Source: Bremia lactucae (Eukaryota; Oomycota; Peronosporomycetes; Peronosporales; Peronosporaceae). From it: 64,000 bases of DNA. Location: contig NW_027152031.1 in NCBI RefSeq assembly GCF_004359215.1, positions 1,612,754-1,676,753 on the forward strand. Reading direction: 5' to 3'. Position 1 is the stretch's first letter; each line of letters begins with the position of its first letter. The notes beneath the pieces were generated by a model. That model did no database searches and was not told the origin of the DNA. It saw only the letters and a list, made by a program, of their open reading frames with translations. This document shows, piece by piece, positions 10,509 through 22,443 of this stretch. The position numbers and the translations under genes were made by a program.

Positions 10509-11545
10509 ATGGCCCGTGAGGCTGCAAAGCTGGCAGCTGCACGGATATGTGCAGCTGTTGGTAACGCAAATGTTTCAGTAGACGCATTTGCGTCTACTGC
10601 GGGGAATACGTCACCTCCTACTCCCATTGTAGGTGACAGGACCAAGTCACCGGCAGCGCCCCCCCCCCCGACTCAGTGTTTACGTAAAGGCTGCCGGATC
10701 ACCCGGGGCCGGATTTGTTAATCAAACCTGACAACCAGAGGGTGATGACGAGGTTGTTCGACTCGTCGGACCTTATTGGGTGCAAGTCATCTGATGATGA
10801 CTCCGTGGGCGATGACCACTCTGGTGACTTTAGTATGTGTGACCAGGAACGAAGTGGTCGCGAAGGGAAGAGTGCTGCTGGTGGTTCTAGTATGCATCAC
10901 CAGAAAATGAGTGATTTTAAAGCTCGCCTCAAGGGCCTAGTTAACGTTAACGTTAACATGAGCCAACAGGAGAGGGATCGCAATACGTTGCAATTCGCTC
11001 CTGAAAAGAGGCCTTGGTTGCCCATTAAGAGAACCCTATTCGGTGGTCTGGTGTCACCAACGATCGATTTCATATTCCGCTATTCGACTTATCCAGAATT
11101 CACAAGCCTGGTGAGGATGAGACGGAATCTTCATCGATGCCTTTTTCCGGCATCGGTGGTCTCTTGTAAGCGAGCAAGGGATGTCAAACCTTTGTTCCAA
11201 TCTCGGACAGCCTTTGTACAGAATTTACAAAACAGAGGCCGTGAGGTCTAGCTTGACAAGCTGAATGCTTTTCGTGAACGGTTCGATAAACGGACCGTAG
11301 TCGGTGCACATTATAAGCTGCACCGTTTGTCTAGAGAGGCAGGGATTACTAGCCTCTCTTGGGGGACGCATGTTCATGCTGTTTTAAGGGTGCAGGTCAT
11401 GCCCCATAAGGGGGCATATTCCCTTAAGAATTCTCATTGGAGGACGCTTATCTCTTACGAGATGTGTCAAGAGATTGAGAACTTTCACCCTTTACGAGCG
11501 CAGGAAGCCCTCGTTCTCCATTGGACCTTCTGTCTAGGAGGATAG
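10509..11545 (+). pseudogene. A-1 antisense ORF (aORF), frameshifted
   Basis: Three successive frames on the strand opposite to the A-1 pol: 10509-10721 (Ala-rich start), 10715-11251 (178 codons, acidic SSDDDSVGDD, then FAPEKRPWLPIKR), and 11327-11545 (KLHRLSREAG). They align with the A-2 aORF (APEKKPWLLP; KLHRLSREAG). Two frameshifts break it. It ends at 11545, overlapping by about 20 bp the end of the chromodomain read from the other strand, a tail-to-tail layout. No known domain recognised. The conserved basic C-terminal block could bind nucleic acid, but this is speculation. Confidence 0.62.
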
Positions 11546-11749
11546 GTCTCGTCGTGCTGCAAGACGAGTCCCGGAACGTCCAACATCAGTTGGGAACGAG
11601 GTTCCCAACAATCGTGCGAGGGTGGATACCCTCGCCAACAAACGAGATAACTCGTTCGAACCCCCTTACTTCACGGTAGTTCGAAAATCTTTCAACAAGA
11701 AAACGCTTCTCACCACTCATCCGTCAATGGATGTGGAGGGAGAGGAAAG
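11523..11749 (-). pseudogene. A-1 chromodomain (integrase C-terminus)
   Basis: The minus strand reads FPLPPHPLTDE, then, after a break, GVRTSYLVCWRGYPPSHDCW and EPRSQLMLDVPGLVLQHDET: a chromodomain with its aromatic and SWEP-like (CWEP) positions. It is the end of pol. The homologous A-2 domain is at 22860-23131. Confidence 0.7.
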
Positions 11750-12046
11750 TTCGGGTTCGCCTCGTTTGACGAACCCAAATTAAAATCGTTATTAAGATCG
11801 GCACTGATCACGAGCGACCCCGCCGTCCCGAGTTAGCGGTGACGGTCTACATTATTGCTCGTGACCAGTTGAAAAACTGTGCGCAAGTTACGGTTGATAA
11901 ACTGGCAAACGAACCGACGCATCCGTCCTTTCAAAACGAGCTGGTGACGACTCGTCAGGAGATCCCTTCCTTGGAGGAAAGAGTGGATCGTCCGATTCAT
12001 GAAAATCATACTCTGTTTCAAGTTCATAAGACTTGGCTCGAAACCA

Positions 12047-13417
12047 TCAGGCTTTGGTGGATGCCCTAGACCGTTCCGGTGTAATCCGGAATCGGAAGAA
12101 GCCTCGTGCTGATGCTACGGGCGCAGACGCCCAACGTAAACGTAGAATGCGTACGCATCCTACGAGGCAGCTATCGATCGTGTACGCATTGCCTTGGAGG
12201 TGCAATACACGAAATGGGCCGAAATACCTGGGCAGTGATTTATAACTACCCACGTTCGTCACTACATGTTTTGGTAGGCTTGCTGTAGACAGTAGGACTA
12301 GATCATTAACGTTAAATGAAAGTATGTTTGCTCTTCCATTTTTTTGTCAGAGTTCCGTTTCTGTCGGTCCACCGCATCAGCGATGAAATCCTGTACGAAA
12401 CGGACCACCGCTTTTCTAGCCAACAGGAAACCACCTGCTGACTCGGTTTATTTCTGTTCTTAGAGCGATCGGCTTGCACTGTGGAGATATCAGACTCCTC
12501 TTTAGTTAGAGCATTACTGTTTTCACTCAAATCATTGTTTTCAATCTGAGTCTTTCCGGATCGTTATTGTAGTCAGCAATTGCAAAATTGTCCTTTACTG
12601 AGTTCGTCCACTTCAATGTTGATCCAATCAGCATTGGCACCCTTCGCGTTGACCTTGGGGTCAATGCGTGATGAGCAAGAGCTAGAAGGTTCTTTGCTCG
12701 ATCGAGTCCCTCCTTCCCTAGAATAAGAGTCACTCTCAAACAAGGTGGGTATGCGTGGGTGGCGTAAGCCATTCTCGTATAACGGTTTGTGCTTTGTAGT
12801 AGCATGCACTGAATTGTTGATGGCAAATTTCTACCATCGGCAAGAACTCGCATCAACTCTTAAAAGAGTGAACGTATCCGCGAAGTTTCTATTCGAAGAT
12901 ACGATATGCACGTTAAGTCTGAGCATCTGCTTAAGGATGGTCAGTAGTTGACGTTTTCAACTGTGTTCCAAGTGATTCGAACACAGTTTACCAAAATTCT
13001 GCCGCGAAGCTTGGGTCTCGATCCGAGACCTGTTCACGGGGTAGCCCATGGAGTTGAAATTGTCAACAAAAACACGAGCATAGCCTTTGGCTGTGATCGA
13101 CTCCGGTACTGCAGCAAGATGTACTATTTTGCTGTAACGATCAACAAAAACAAGAAAACACTGTTCTTATGTTCGTCCTCGGGAAATCCGAAGACGAAGT
13201 CCATGGGTACAGACTGCCAACACTCTGCCGGAACAGGCAGATGTTGTAACGGAGCACGGAATGAAGCGCTGGGCTTCACCCGCTGACAAACTTTGCAAGA
13301 AAGTTCGAATTCATACTGGCGTGGCCAGTCGAAGTCGCGACTTATCGTGAGATAAGTCTTCCTACGTCCACGATGACGACTTATTGGTGCATCATGGCAC
13401 TCATACATGATGCACAA
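12047..13417 (-). pseudogene. A-1 integrase, broken
   Basis: Minus-strand pieces: zinc region and core start (13124-13417: KVCQRVKPSASFRAPL, PMDFVFGFPEDE with the first catalytic Asp), core end (12573-12809: YENGLRHPRIP), a helical segment (12312-12530: VDRQKRN-like), and the C-terminal PRYFGPFRVLHLQGNAYTID (12047-12262). The central catalytic region between 12860 and 13120 is degraded. Between 11750 and 12046 lies the pol linker to the chromodomain. Confidence 0.72.
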
Positions 13418-13705
13418 CGCAAATCATTATGGTTATGGATGACGACACGAGGTGTGTTGCCAGCAATGGCTGTGTAATACAGTAACCCATTGCGTGTTGT
13501 GTATCGATCTGCTGAGGTTCTATACAATTTCGACAATCATTTGAAGGATTGTTGGGATGGATTTCTAAGGTAATCACTCAGCCATTTAAGAGCTTATTAC
13601 GCAGATTCCCTCATAGATAGAATTGATTTATTTTACTCGAAACACCCTTCTGCAGCCGATTGCTCTTTTAAGGCCGTCAAGTAATGTTGAGACGCAACAC
13701 TTAGT

Positions 13706-13804
13706 GTTGCAACAGTGGCCGTATGCTCACTGTTGATTGTTACAACAGTGGCCGTATGCTCACTGTTGATTGTTGCAACAGTGGCCTTATGCTCACTGTT
13801 GATT
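13706..13804 (-). repeat. Three tandem 33-bp units in the RNase H-integrase tether of A-1
   Basis: Units at 13706-13738, 13739-13771 and 13772-13804 differ by two bases. Thirty-three bases keep the pol frame and add the 11-residue unit INSEHTATVAT three times. A-2 has a single related segment (PTVATVISS) at this place. Confidence 0.8.
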
Positions 13805-13984
13805 TGCGCAGCTGGCGCAAAAGGGCCTTAGCGACGACGTTAAGTCGTCCTGGTTTATATTTCACGTAGAAGTCATACTCTGTGAAGAAAGACAACCATC
13901 TCGCAATTCCTTACAAGAGGTGTGGGCTGTTTACGTCCGTGCGTAAAGATGCATGATCCGTATATACAGCGAACGGTTTATCTC

Positions 13985-14806
13985 TCAAGAGATAGACCCA
14001 AATTTAGCAAGTGCGTATGTCATGGAAAGGAGTTCCTTGTCATGCACTGGATTATTGCTTTCAGTCGGTTGAAGCTTTCGCGATTGATAACAGACGACGC
14101 GATCTGCGCCGTCTGTGTCACATTGCATTAACGCATAGCAGATTGCAAAATGTTTGGCACCACATGAAATGGACGGTCTTGGTCCGCTATCGCCATGATT
14201 GGCGATTGCATCAAGCTTTGCTTGATACCCGTAAAGGAACGCTGACAATATCAGCGTTCCATGACCACTTAACATTTCTCTTCAGCAAGAAGAAAGATGT
14301 ACCTTTTGGACGTGGGTCGATGTACTTCAACGTCCGACTTTCCATTTACGGCTCTGCTATGAACGAAGCCGTCATCAAAAAAAACTCGGTGCGAAATCTT
14401 GCACGTTCTCAACAGATTGGTGATACATCTGTTAAATGTTGCAGGAACATTACTAAGTCCCTGTGGCATGACTAGCCACTCCCATAGCATACCGTTTGGG
14501 GTTCTTACTGCTGTGAGCGGGATATCTTGTTCACGCATAAGAATCTGATAGAACCGATCCATCAGATCCATTGACGAAAAGATAGTACTCTTTGACATAC
14601 CATCAATGATTACGTCTTTTCGTTAAATCAGCCGGTACCGTTGCAGAGTTTAATTTATTGAATGCATGCACAATCCGCCATCCTCCTGTTGCTTTACACA
14701 GACATAAGGTCCAAAGGCTATATGGGGAAGTTAACTCCCTCACAAGGCGCGCTGCTAAGCGATCAGCAAAGAATTTGTCGATCGCTAATACTTGTTCTCG
14801 AGGCAA
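13985..14806 (-). pseudogene. A-1 reverse transcriptase and RNase H, broken
   Basis: RT: fingers at 14603-14806 (MPREQVLAIDKFFADR, ATGGWRIVHAFNKLN) and palm at 14269-14598 (DIPLTAVRTPNGMLWEWLVM, then FFDD in place of the YxDD catalytic box). RNase H: 13985-14275 (CYQSRKLQP, NNPVHDKELLSMTYALAKF). The region 13800-13984 continues RNase H antisense to unrelated short frames. Shifts at about 14270 and 14600 and the truncated RT-RNase H connection make it inactive. Normally copies the element RNA into DNA. Confidence 0.78.
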
Positions 14807-15316
14807 TGGCCAATGCTTCAGGACGCATTATTTCGAACCTGGAATCAGGTCGATTTCGTGTCGAGTGCCTCTAACTCGCACGGTACTGATTCAGGGAAGA
14901 CATCCTTAAGATATATTAAACCCTTAAATACACGATTTATCTTCAAATTTTCCCAGGATTGAGGCGTAAAACCTTTAATCCGAGTCTACTCATCGAAGAC
15001 ACATTTGTCCATCGATGAGCTGATGAGAACCCGTTTGTTCTCAATGAATATCATTGCCGACGGAATATCGGCCATGTAGTTTTCGTCCGTGATAAGTACG
15101 CAGGTCTGCTTGACTTTGCCACTTCGCAGATCGTGCAAGAACCGTCTCGATTGAAGCGTTGGAAATTGAGTTATCTCCGAATTTAACTTCGGAGATCAAA
15201 TGTGTAAGCGCCTTCATTTGATCCAGTGTTCACTAAGACATTTATTGTCTCAGTTTTTTCTTTAGAACTTATTTCCAAGGATACATGGGAACTTTTCACC
15301 ACAGGTTTCTGGGGAC

Positions 15317-16184
15317 TTATTGACTTATTCCCTCAAGATTTATTTGGGGAGTATCCTCCCCAACTGCTTCTAGTTGTGGTTGCGCAACCACAGCGAGATC
15401 CTCTATGATCGACTCTCCAGTCGATCTAGGACTTTCGCACTGTCTCTTATAGACTCGCGTTTTAAACTTTCTTGGATGTTGCTTTTCAAGCAAGCATCCT
15501 TGTTTCGTACCACTCAACTCATTCGAGTGGTCGAACTTCGACCCTGCCTGTGCTTGTGCATAGCCGTCCGGATCGAACTCCACAATGTGCAGGGTATTCA
15601 CACTGAGGTCTTGTGCAGTCATGCAAACGACCGACCCACAAGTGAGGCCATCGCACTCACTCGTAGGACATCCACGCGCTTGATAACGCTTCGATACGTT
15701 TATCAGTTGGCCATTCAATGAACAAGTGACATGCATCTTCACCGCTTGATGCTGCCAATTTGTGCATGGCTCGTACTTTCTGAGCAATGGTAATTCAAGG
15801 ATGACATCAAATTTGTCATCGAAATATAATACGATGAAACAATCATCGCACTGTCTACCTTTAACGTGTATTGGATACCAGCTACACGTTTCTTTACTGG
15901 CGAACTGTCATCCTCATTAGTGGGATATCGTGCTTAATACATTTGAGTCTGCGATCTTCTAGCGATTGACGTCTAAGCAAATTGTTCGACGCCCCACAAT
16001 CGACAAGGGACTTATGTGGCAACTTGTGTGACGCTTTTAATTGCAGGGTGATGTGATTAACCTTATCCCCTGGGGAGCTACACACAATGTTTGTATGTGA
16101 GGAGCAACTTTCGTCAAAAGGCCTACAAATTGTTCTGACGTTGCTGGATCGGTAGGGCGCTCCGCACCTACTCACCCCGACCAT
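15317..16184 (-). pseudogene. A-1 protease and protease-RT spacer
   Basis: 15894-16184 holds the aspartic protease core with LVDCGASNNLL, where the usual DSGAS box has Ser changed to Cys but the catalytic Asp kept. 15317-15787 is a 156-codon spacer (RKYEPCTNWQHQAVKM at its start, a TSECDGLTCGSVV segment in the middle). That segment is the place where the inversion of A-3 broke. 14807-15316 is the rest of the spacer in broken frames. Confidence 0.68.
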
Positions 16185-16199
16185 TTTCTAACGATCCGC

Positions 16200-16862
16200 T
16201 CCGCCGTTGCGATGTCGCAACCGTGTCGGATCCGCCTCCTCCACTAATCCAAGCGAGAGGTCGGTCTAATCGCTCAGTGTTTTGAGGCACTGACCGTACT
16301 CACAGGCGTAGTGGCCCGCCTTCTGACAACGATTACATTATTGGAATCGTTTGTAACTTTATGAGCGAGGTTTGTCGCTCTCTACATACGAGAGATCCAT
16401 AGGTTCTGGACCTCCGTTTACTTGTTGTCTGAGTGGACGATAAGCACCAGAGTGGACAAAAGTCTGTTTCAGTCTGAAGTCCTTTTGTTCCGCTATAGAG
16501 ATCGCTTGGTCGAGCGACTCTAGTTCTAGCCGGAATAGGTGGGTCTTAACAGGGCCGTCTGCAAGATCTTTAGTAAACAGAATTACCTGTGTTTCTTCAT
16601 CAATCGAATGACTAACGATACAACTGACCAGGTATTGTGTATGTTGGGCATAAGCGTGTAGATCACGGTTGCCCTGCTTCAAATCCAGGAGCTCGACTCG
16701 AGCCCAGATTCGGCACTTAGCGGCTCAAATGTTTGTCTAAGCCGGGTCTTACAGACCTCATACGACCCAAAGACTAATGGGTCGTGAAGCTTCAGTCCCA
16801 AGGCCCAATATTTGGCACGTCCGGCTAAGTTGGACATGCCAAATTTCACTTTCGATGCATCA
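16200..16862 (-). pseudogene. A-1 gag C-terminal half, cut by A-2
   Basis: Minus strand: SNLAGRAKYWALGLKLHD (gag core), then RDLHAYAQHTQYLVSCIV at 16359-16682, EPMDLSYVES, and a zinc knuckle CNRCQKAGHYACEY whose last Cys is Tyr. The N-terminal half is absent: the frame runs straight into the A-2 LTR at 16863, so A-2 inserted in this gag. Confidence 0.75.
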
Positions 16863-17295
16863 TGTAACGGGGTGTATCGTGACATGAAATTAATACTTAA
16901 AGGTTGTTAATTAATATATTATCTAAAAGGTAGATAATGTTTGGAGAATATTACTTTGCATAATAATATTCGGAAAGCTTACCCATTGGAGATATAGACC
17001 ATTATATCTACTTTCTCCGCGGTCCGGTCAGCGCTGGACGCGCGCAAAGAGAAAGACAGATAAGACTTTGTTACATGTTTTGTATCAGTTAAGTTAGTAT
17101 TAACCAGAGAGAAACAGAAGAACTTAATTATATTAAATACAGTTTACTTTTAACCCTCTTTAAAGTTAGTGTTTTAAAGAGATTATTCCTCTGCACGTAC
17201 TAGCGTACGTGAAGTGACGTGAGGCACTACTCGCACTGAAGCAGTGCGAAGTGGACCTGTACTGAAGCGGTACAAGTCGGCAGTGCCCCTTTACA
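16863..17295 (+). repeat. 5' LTR of A-2
   Basis: About 433 bp, TGTAACGGGGTGTATCG at the start and CCCCTTTACA at the end. It is colinear with the 50699-51106 LTR. Near its end are the same stem-loops (17241-17280). The primer-binding motif after it is partly lost: only TTTGTAGTCCGG follows. Confidence 0.78.
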
Positions 17296-17335
17296 CTTTG
17301 TAGTCCGGCCAAGGACCACGAATCTATCATCTAAC

Positions 17336-18573
17336 ATGGACATGTTAGATAATGACGGAAATACGCATGACGTTTCGCGTGATAGCTACTCCTTTTTAGG
17401 TGACATAGAAAGGAGTCCGGTCGAACGAATGAGTTCGACTGTAGGGATCGATGCCATCTTGGCCATGCTGTCCGTTTGTACAGAGATACCCTCCATTCAA
17501 CCATCGCCAAGTTCATACAACATGAGCTTGACGAGGCGAAGGAGAAGGTAGCCTTGCTTAATCAGCAAGGCTCTCAACAGGCAGAACCGTTGAGGTTACA
17601 ACAGGTACAGACCCCTGTACCTGGGAAAACGCACGCGCGTCGTCCCGAAACCTTAAAGATTGACATCTCCAAGTACAGGGGGGTCGATATAGACTCCGTC
17701 TGAAGATGGCTTGTCGAGTTGGACGATGCCATAAGGTCTCGTCACATCGTCGACATGCAAATGCAAGTCGCATTTGCTCAGTCAAACTTGGCACGTCGTG
17801 CCAGAACTTGGGCACTAGGCCTTAAGTTGCGCGACCCATATGTCTTTGGGTCGCTAAAGGCTTTTAAAGCCCGGCTCAAACAGACGTTTGAATAGCCTAG
17901 GGCTGAGTTCAGAGCTCGATCAGAGCTTCTGAAACTCGAGCAAGGCAAGCGTGATGTTCACGCTTATGCTCAGCACACACGCGTCTTAGCGAGTTGTATC
18001 ACAAACAACCCAGTTCATTAACACACGTTCATTACGGTGTCATTTGGTCCCGTAAAGACCCACCTGTTCCGCTTGGAACTGGATATGCTTGAAGAATTAA
18101 TATCCGTAGTGGAACAGGAGGACTTTAGCTTGAGACAGGCTCAAGCTTGGTCGTCATCGTATCGTCCTCCAAGACGACTTGATCTTGGAGGTCCAGAACC
18201 TATAACCTCTCTTATGTCGAAAGCGAGAAACCTCGCTTTTCGAACAACAAGCGATCGCAGATATACAATCGCTGCCAAAAGTTAGGACACTATGCTCATG
18301 AGTGTAGTGCCCCACGCCCTGTACCGAGAGGTACTGAACGTAATTTTGAACCGAATGCCAAAAAGGGCAACGGTCGCGGGTCCGACGTTGTTGCGAAATC
18401 GCAACAGCGAGGCGGACCGCCAAAAAACGGTCGGGGTCAGTAGGGGCGCAACGCCCTACTGATCCAGCAACCTCAAGAGAATTTGCAAATCTCTTGACTA
18501 AAGTTGCTCCAGACACACAATCATTATGTGTCTCTGCACCTGGTGATGAGGTATCCCTCATCACCTTGAAGTT
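17336..18573 (+). pseudogene. A-2 gag, frameshifted
   Basis: It starts MDMLDDNG-like at 17336, shifts near 17475, reads IAKFIQHELDEAKEKVALL and PVPGKTHARRPETLKIDISK (17476-17703), has a stop at 17701, then QSNLARRARTWALGL, a stop at about 17893, RDVHAYAQHTRVLASCI, and at about 18270 the knuckle YNRCQKLGHYAHEC (first Cys changed to Tyr). The protease begins near 18480 but is lost in the gap at 18574. Closest relative: A-3 gag at 51168-53170. Confidence 0.75.
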
Positions 18574-18602
18574 NNNNNNNNNNNNNNNNNNNNNNNNNNN
18601 NN
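18574..18602. other. Assembly gap of 29 N
   Basis: Twenty-nine Ns interrupt A-2 between the protease start and an inverted copy of the spacer. The protease of A-2 is missing here. Confidence 0.98.
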
Positions 18603-19482
18603 GATGAGCTGCTGAGAACCCGTTCGTTCTCTGCAAAAATTACCGCTGACCGAATGTCGGTTACGTAATCGTCCTCTGTGACGAGTACGCAGATCTGCTT
18701 GATTTTCCCACAATGCAGATCTCTCAAGAACCGCTTAGGTTCTAGGGTTGGTAATTGAGTTATCTCCGAAGTTAACTTCGGAGGCGCATACAGATCAAGA
18801 GTAGAAGCGCCTACTCTCGATCCATCATTAACCAAGACATTCAATGTCTCGGTTTCTTCCTGGGATTTATCCACAGGCTGCCGGGGGATTAATCCCTCGG
18901 GATCTAGAAGTCTAGTAACTTCTACTATTTGAGGGGATTTCTCCTCAACCACTCGAAAAGGTCGAGTGGATTGGGACATGAATGTACGCTTAGTGGGCGA
19001 CATTCAAGGAGTATACCGGTTGCCCAGAAAGGACAACACGATGATCCAAGGTCGAGTAGAGAGTCGACCGTAGTGGACCCGACTGTGATAGCGCAATCAC
19101 ACTCGGAAGACGTTGAGGGAAGAGGTCCCCACGTATTTGAGGAGAAATCCCCTCAAATGGTAGAAGTTACTAGACTTCTAGATCCCGAGGGATTAATCCC
19201 CCGGCAGCCTGTGGATAAATCCCAGGAAGAAACCGAGACATTAAATGTCTTGGTTAATGATGGATCGAGAGTAGGCGCTTCTACTCTTGATCTGTATGCG
19301 CCTCCGAAGTTAACTTCGGAGATAACTCAATTACCAACCCTAGAACCTAAGCGGTTCTTGAGAGATCTGCATTGTGGGAAAATCAAGCAGATCTGCGTAC
19401 TCGTCACAGAGGACGATTACGTAACCGACATTCGGTCAGCGGTAATTTTTGCAGAGAACGAACGGGTTCTCAGCAGCTCATC
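18603..19482. repeat. Near-perfect inverted repeat, 346-bp arms
   Basis: 18603-18948 is the reverse complement of 19137-19482 with two differences, separated by 188 bp. Both arms encode the protease-RT spacer (EVTRLLDPEGLIPRQPVD is readable on the minus strand on the left and on the plus strand on the right). The left arm abuts the gap exactly. Either a real palindromic duplication or an assembly artefact. Confidence 0.9.
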
Positions 19483-20535
19483 AATGGACGAAAATGTCCT
19501 CGATGAGAAGACTCGGATTGAGAGATACAGTACTCAATCTTGGGAGTCACTCAAGGGAAATCCTCTATACGAGGATTTAATAGAATTCAGGGATGTATTC
19601 CCTGAAGCAGTTCCATGCGAGTTACCTAAGGATAAAGGCACTCGACATGAGATCGAGCTCAAACCGGGCTCGAAGTACTGTGTCATGAAGCAGTGGCCAC
19701 TGCCTCGTGAACAAGTACTTGCGATCGACAAATTCTTTGCCGATCGGGTAAAAGCGGGTCATGTGAGGGAATCAACCTCCCCACATAGCTCTCAGACCTT
19801 GTATGTGCGAAATGCCACAGGAGGGTGGCGGATAGTGCATGCATTCAATAAACTGAATGCTGCAACGGTACCGGCTCAAACGCCGATACCTAGAAAAGAC
19901 GTAATCATAGATGGTATGTTTAAAAGTGCCATCTTTTCGTTTATGGATCTGATGGATGGATTTATAAGGTCCTTATGCGTGAACGGGAGACCCCGAAAAT
20001 AGCAGTGAGCACTCCTAGTATGATGATCTGGGAATGGCTAGTAACGCCACAGGGGCTAAGTTACGCCCCTGCAACATTCAACAGATGCGTAACGAATCTG
20101 TTGAGACCGGTGCGAGGATTTGCACCGAGTTATTTTGACGATGTCTTCGTCCATAGACGGGACATGGACGGTAAGACGGACGTGGAAGTTCATAAAACTC
20201 ACGTTCGTCAGGTTCTTACACTTATGCGAAAGCATAAGTTGTACGCAAATCTCAAAAGTGTATATTCGCTGCAAGCGAAATACCTTTTCTTGGGTGCATC
20301 GTTGGAATACACGGCGTGCGTCCTGATCCCGAAAAGATCAAGCCAACTACTGAATGGCCAGTTCCAGTCGATGACAAGGGACTTAAAAAATCCTTGGGCT
20401 AGCGGCGTACTTGCACAAGTACTCCCGCAATTGTGCCGAGATGACAATTCATCTCTCTCGTCTCTTGAAATAGACGAAAATGGCTATGGAACGCTGATTG
20501 TCAGCATTCCTTCGAATGTATCAAGCAAAGCTTGA
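18949..20535 (+). pseudogene. A-2 protease-RT spacer and reverse transcriptase
   Basis: Open from 18929 to 20002 (357 codons): spacer, then RT fingers (RHEIELKPGSKYCVMKQWPL, REQVLAIDKFFADR, ATGGWRIVHAFNKLN). A frameshift at about 19975 leads to 19975-20535 with the palm (MIWEWLVTPQGLSYAPATF, catalytic SYFDDVFVH) and the connection region. After 20300 the frame drifts. Only one or two lesions separate the RT halves, so this is the best-preserved family A RT in the window. Still non-functional as written. Confidence 0.82.
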
Positions 20536-21024
20536 TGCAATCGCCCATCTTGGCGATTGCAGATCAAGACAGACCATTCTTTATGGCCTGTGACGCCAGC
20601 GTTTCTTGCAATCGGCTGTGGGTAAATGCAATACGATACAGACGGCGCTGAGCGCGTCGTATGTTACCAATCGCGTCAGCTGCAACCAGCTGACCGCAAT
20701 TACCCAGTGCATGACAACGAACTTCTTCCCATGAAATATGCACTGGCTAAGTTTAGGGTCTATCTCCTCGGACATAGACCGTTTCACGTATATACGGGCA
20801 CTGCGTCATTACGCACGGCCGTCAATAACCCACACCTCTCGCAAAGAATGGCGAGGTGGCCATCCTTCTTCGCGGAGTATAATTTCTCCGTGGAATATAA
20901 ACCAGGACGACTTAATGTTGTCGCTGATGCGTTATCACGCCGACCCGATTATGAGCCGGATGCGCATTCCCACAGTGAAAAAAATCCCACTGTTGCAACA
21001 GTCATTTCAAGTGTTCCGTCATGA
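20536..21024 (+). pseudogene. A-2 RNase H and tether
   Basis: Main frame 20626-21024: ERVVCYQSRQLQPADRNYPV, HDNELLPMKYALAKF, VYTGTASLRTA (the usual TDH box is TGT), RMARWPSFFAEYNFSVEY and DALSRRPDYEPD. The first RNase H strand (FMACDASVS) is at 20580-20625 in another frame. Removes the RNA strand during cDNA synthesis in active elements. Confidence 0.78.
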
Positions 21025-21027
21025 ACC

Positions 21028-22443
21028 TTGTTTGATGACATAAAAGAAGCCTACGCAGAAGATAAGGACCTTCTGTGTTTAATGGATCATCTGATGAATC
21101 CATCCGATAAATCTTTTAAAGATCTGCCGGCTTTATATCGATCGTCATCCGATCGATACACAACACGTAACGGCTTATTGTATTACACAGCCGTTACCGG
21201 CGACACTCCACGTGTCGTCGTCCCGACTCACAATGATTTGCGCTTGCGCATCATGTATGAGTGTCACGATGCAGCAAAATTGGGCATCGTTGACGTGAGA
21301 AACTTATCTCACCGTAAGTCGATACTTTTACTGGCCCCGCCAGTATCAGTTCGTGCGCAAGTACATTCGTGCTTGCGAGGTATGTCAACGGGTGAAGCCT
21401 AGCCTTTCATCCCGTGCACCTCTCCAACCTTTACCACTTTCGGCAGAGTGTTGGCGGTCCGTATCTATGGACTTCGTCTTTGGATTTCCCGAAGACGATC
21501 ACAAAAACAAAGGACTCCTTGTTTGGAGACAGATTCAGCAAGATGGGACATGTTGCTGCAGTACCAGAGTCAATCACGGCTCCGGGCTGTGCCGTATCTT
21601 TATCGACATGGCATTCAGAATCCATGGTTTACCCCGTGAACTGGTCTCAGATAGAGGTCCACAGTTCACGGGGAGTTTTGGCAATCCTTTTTGCGATCTC
21701 TCGGAACACGGCTGGCTATGTCAACTCTTGATCATCCAGAGAAAGATGGTCAGACGGAACACGCAAACACGTCCTCGAAGAGATACTTCGAGGTTAAGTC
21801 CAATCGTATCCGAATTGGAGCGAATTTTTACCGATGGTCGAATTCGCCATCAATAATTTGATGCATGCGTCTACAACGCATACACGGTTCGTCGTGAAAG
21901 GGTTAAGCCATACACGCACACCCACCCAATTAGAAGGATCCTCTAGTTTAAGGGGGGTGCTCGCACGAGCAAAACCATTTCTGGCTCATGCTCATCACGC
22001 GTCGAAGTTACGAACTATGCGAATGATGTCGATGTTGAAACAATCGATATCGAAGATGAGAAAAATCTCATGGCAGTGCGCACAAAGCGCACTGGAAAAG
22101 ACAAAACAAATGAGTTAGCAGAGGAATTCTGCTGACTCGAGAATCAGTAGTTATTTGTGTACAGGATTCCATTGCTAACGCAGTGGACCGTCAGAAACGG
22201 AATGCGGACAAACATGGAAGAGCAAATGTCCATTCATTTAATATTAATGATCTAGTGCTGCTCTCTACGGTAAACTTACCTAAGCGATTAGTCACTAATG
22301 TGGGTAGCAGTAAACTACTACCCAAGTTCATTGGGCCTTTCCGTGTACTGCATCGAAGAGGCAATGCGTACACAATAGAATTGTCACGTAGGATGCGAAC
22401 GCATCCTACGTTTTACGTTGGTCGGCTCCGCCCGTACCAGTAG
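21028..22443 (+). pseudogene. A-2 integrase, several frameshifts
   Basis: 21028-21402 (tether, NDLRLRIMYECHDA: start of the zinc region), 21353-21856 (ACEVCQRVKPSLSSRAPLQ, SMDFVFGFPEDD with the first Asp, LVSDRGPQFTGSF with the second), 21834-22118 (VEFAINNLMHASTTHTRF) and 22183-22443 (DRQKRNADKHGR, LLPKFIGPFRVLHRRGNAYT with the GPF motif, MRTHPTFYVGRLRPYQ). A stop follows at 22443; the frame should continue into the linker and chromodomain. Confidence 0.8.

Noticed and set aside
13706..13804. CRISPR-like short repeats
   Set aside because: Contiguous tandem units without spacers, inside a eukaryotic retroelement pol.
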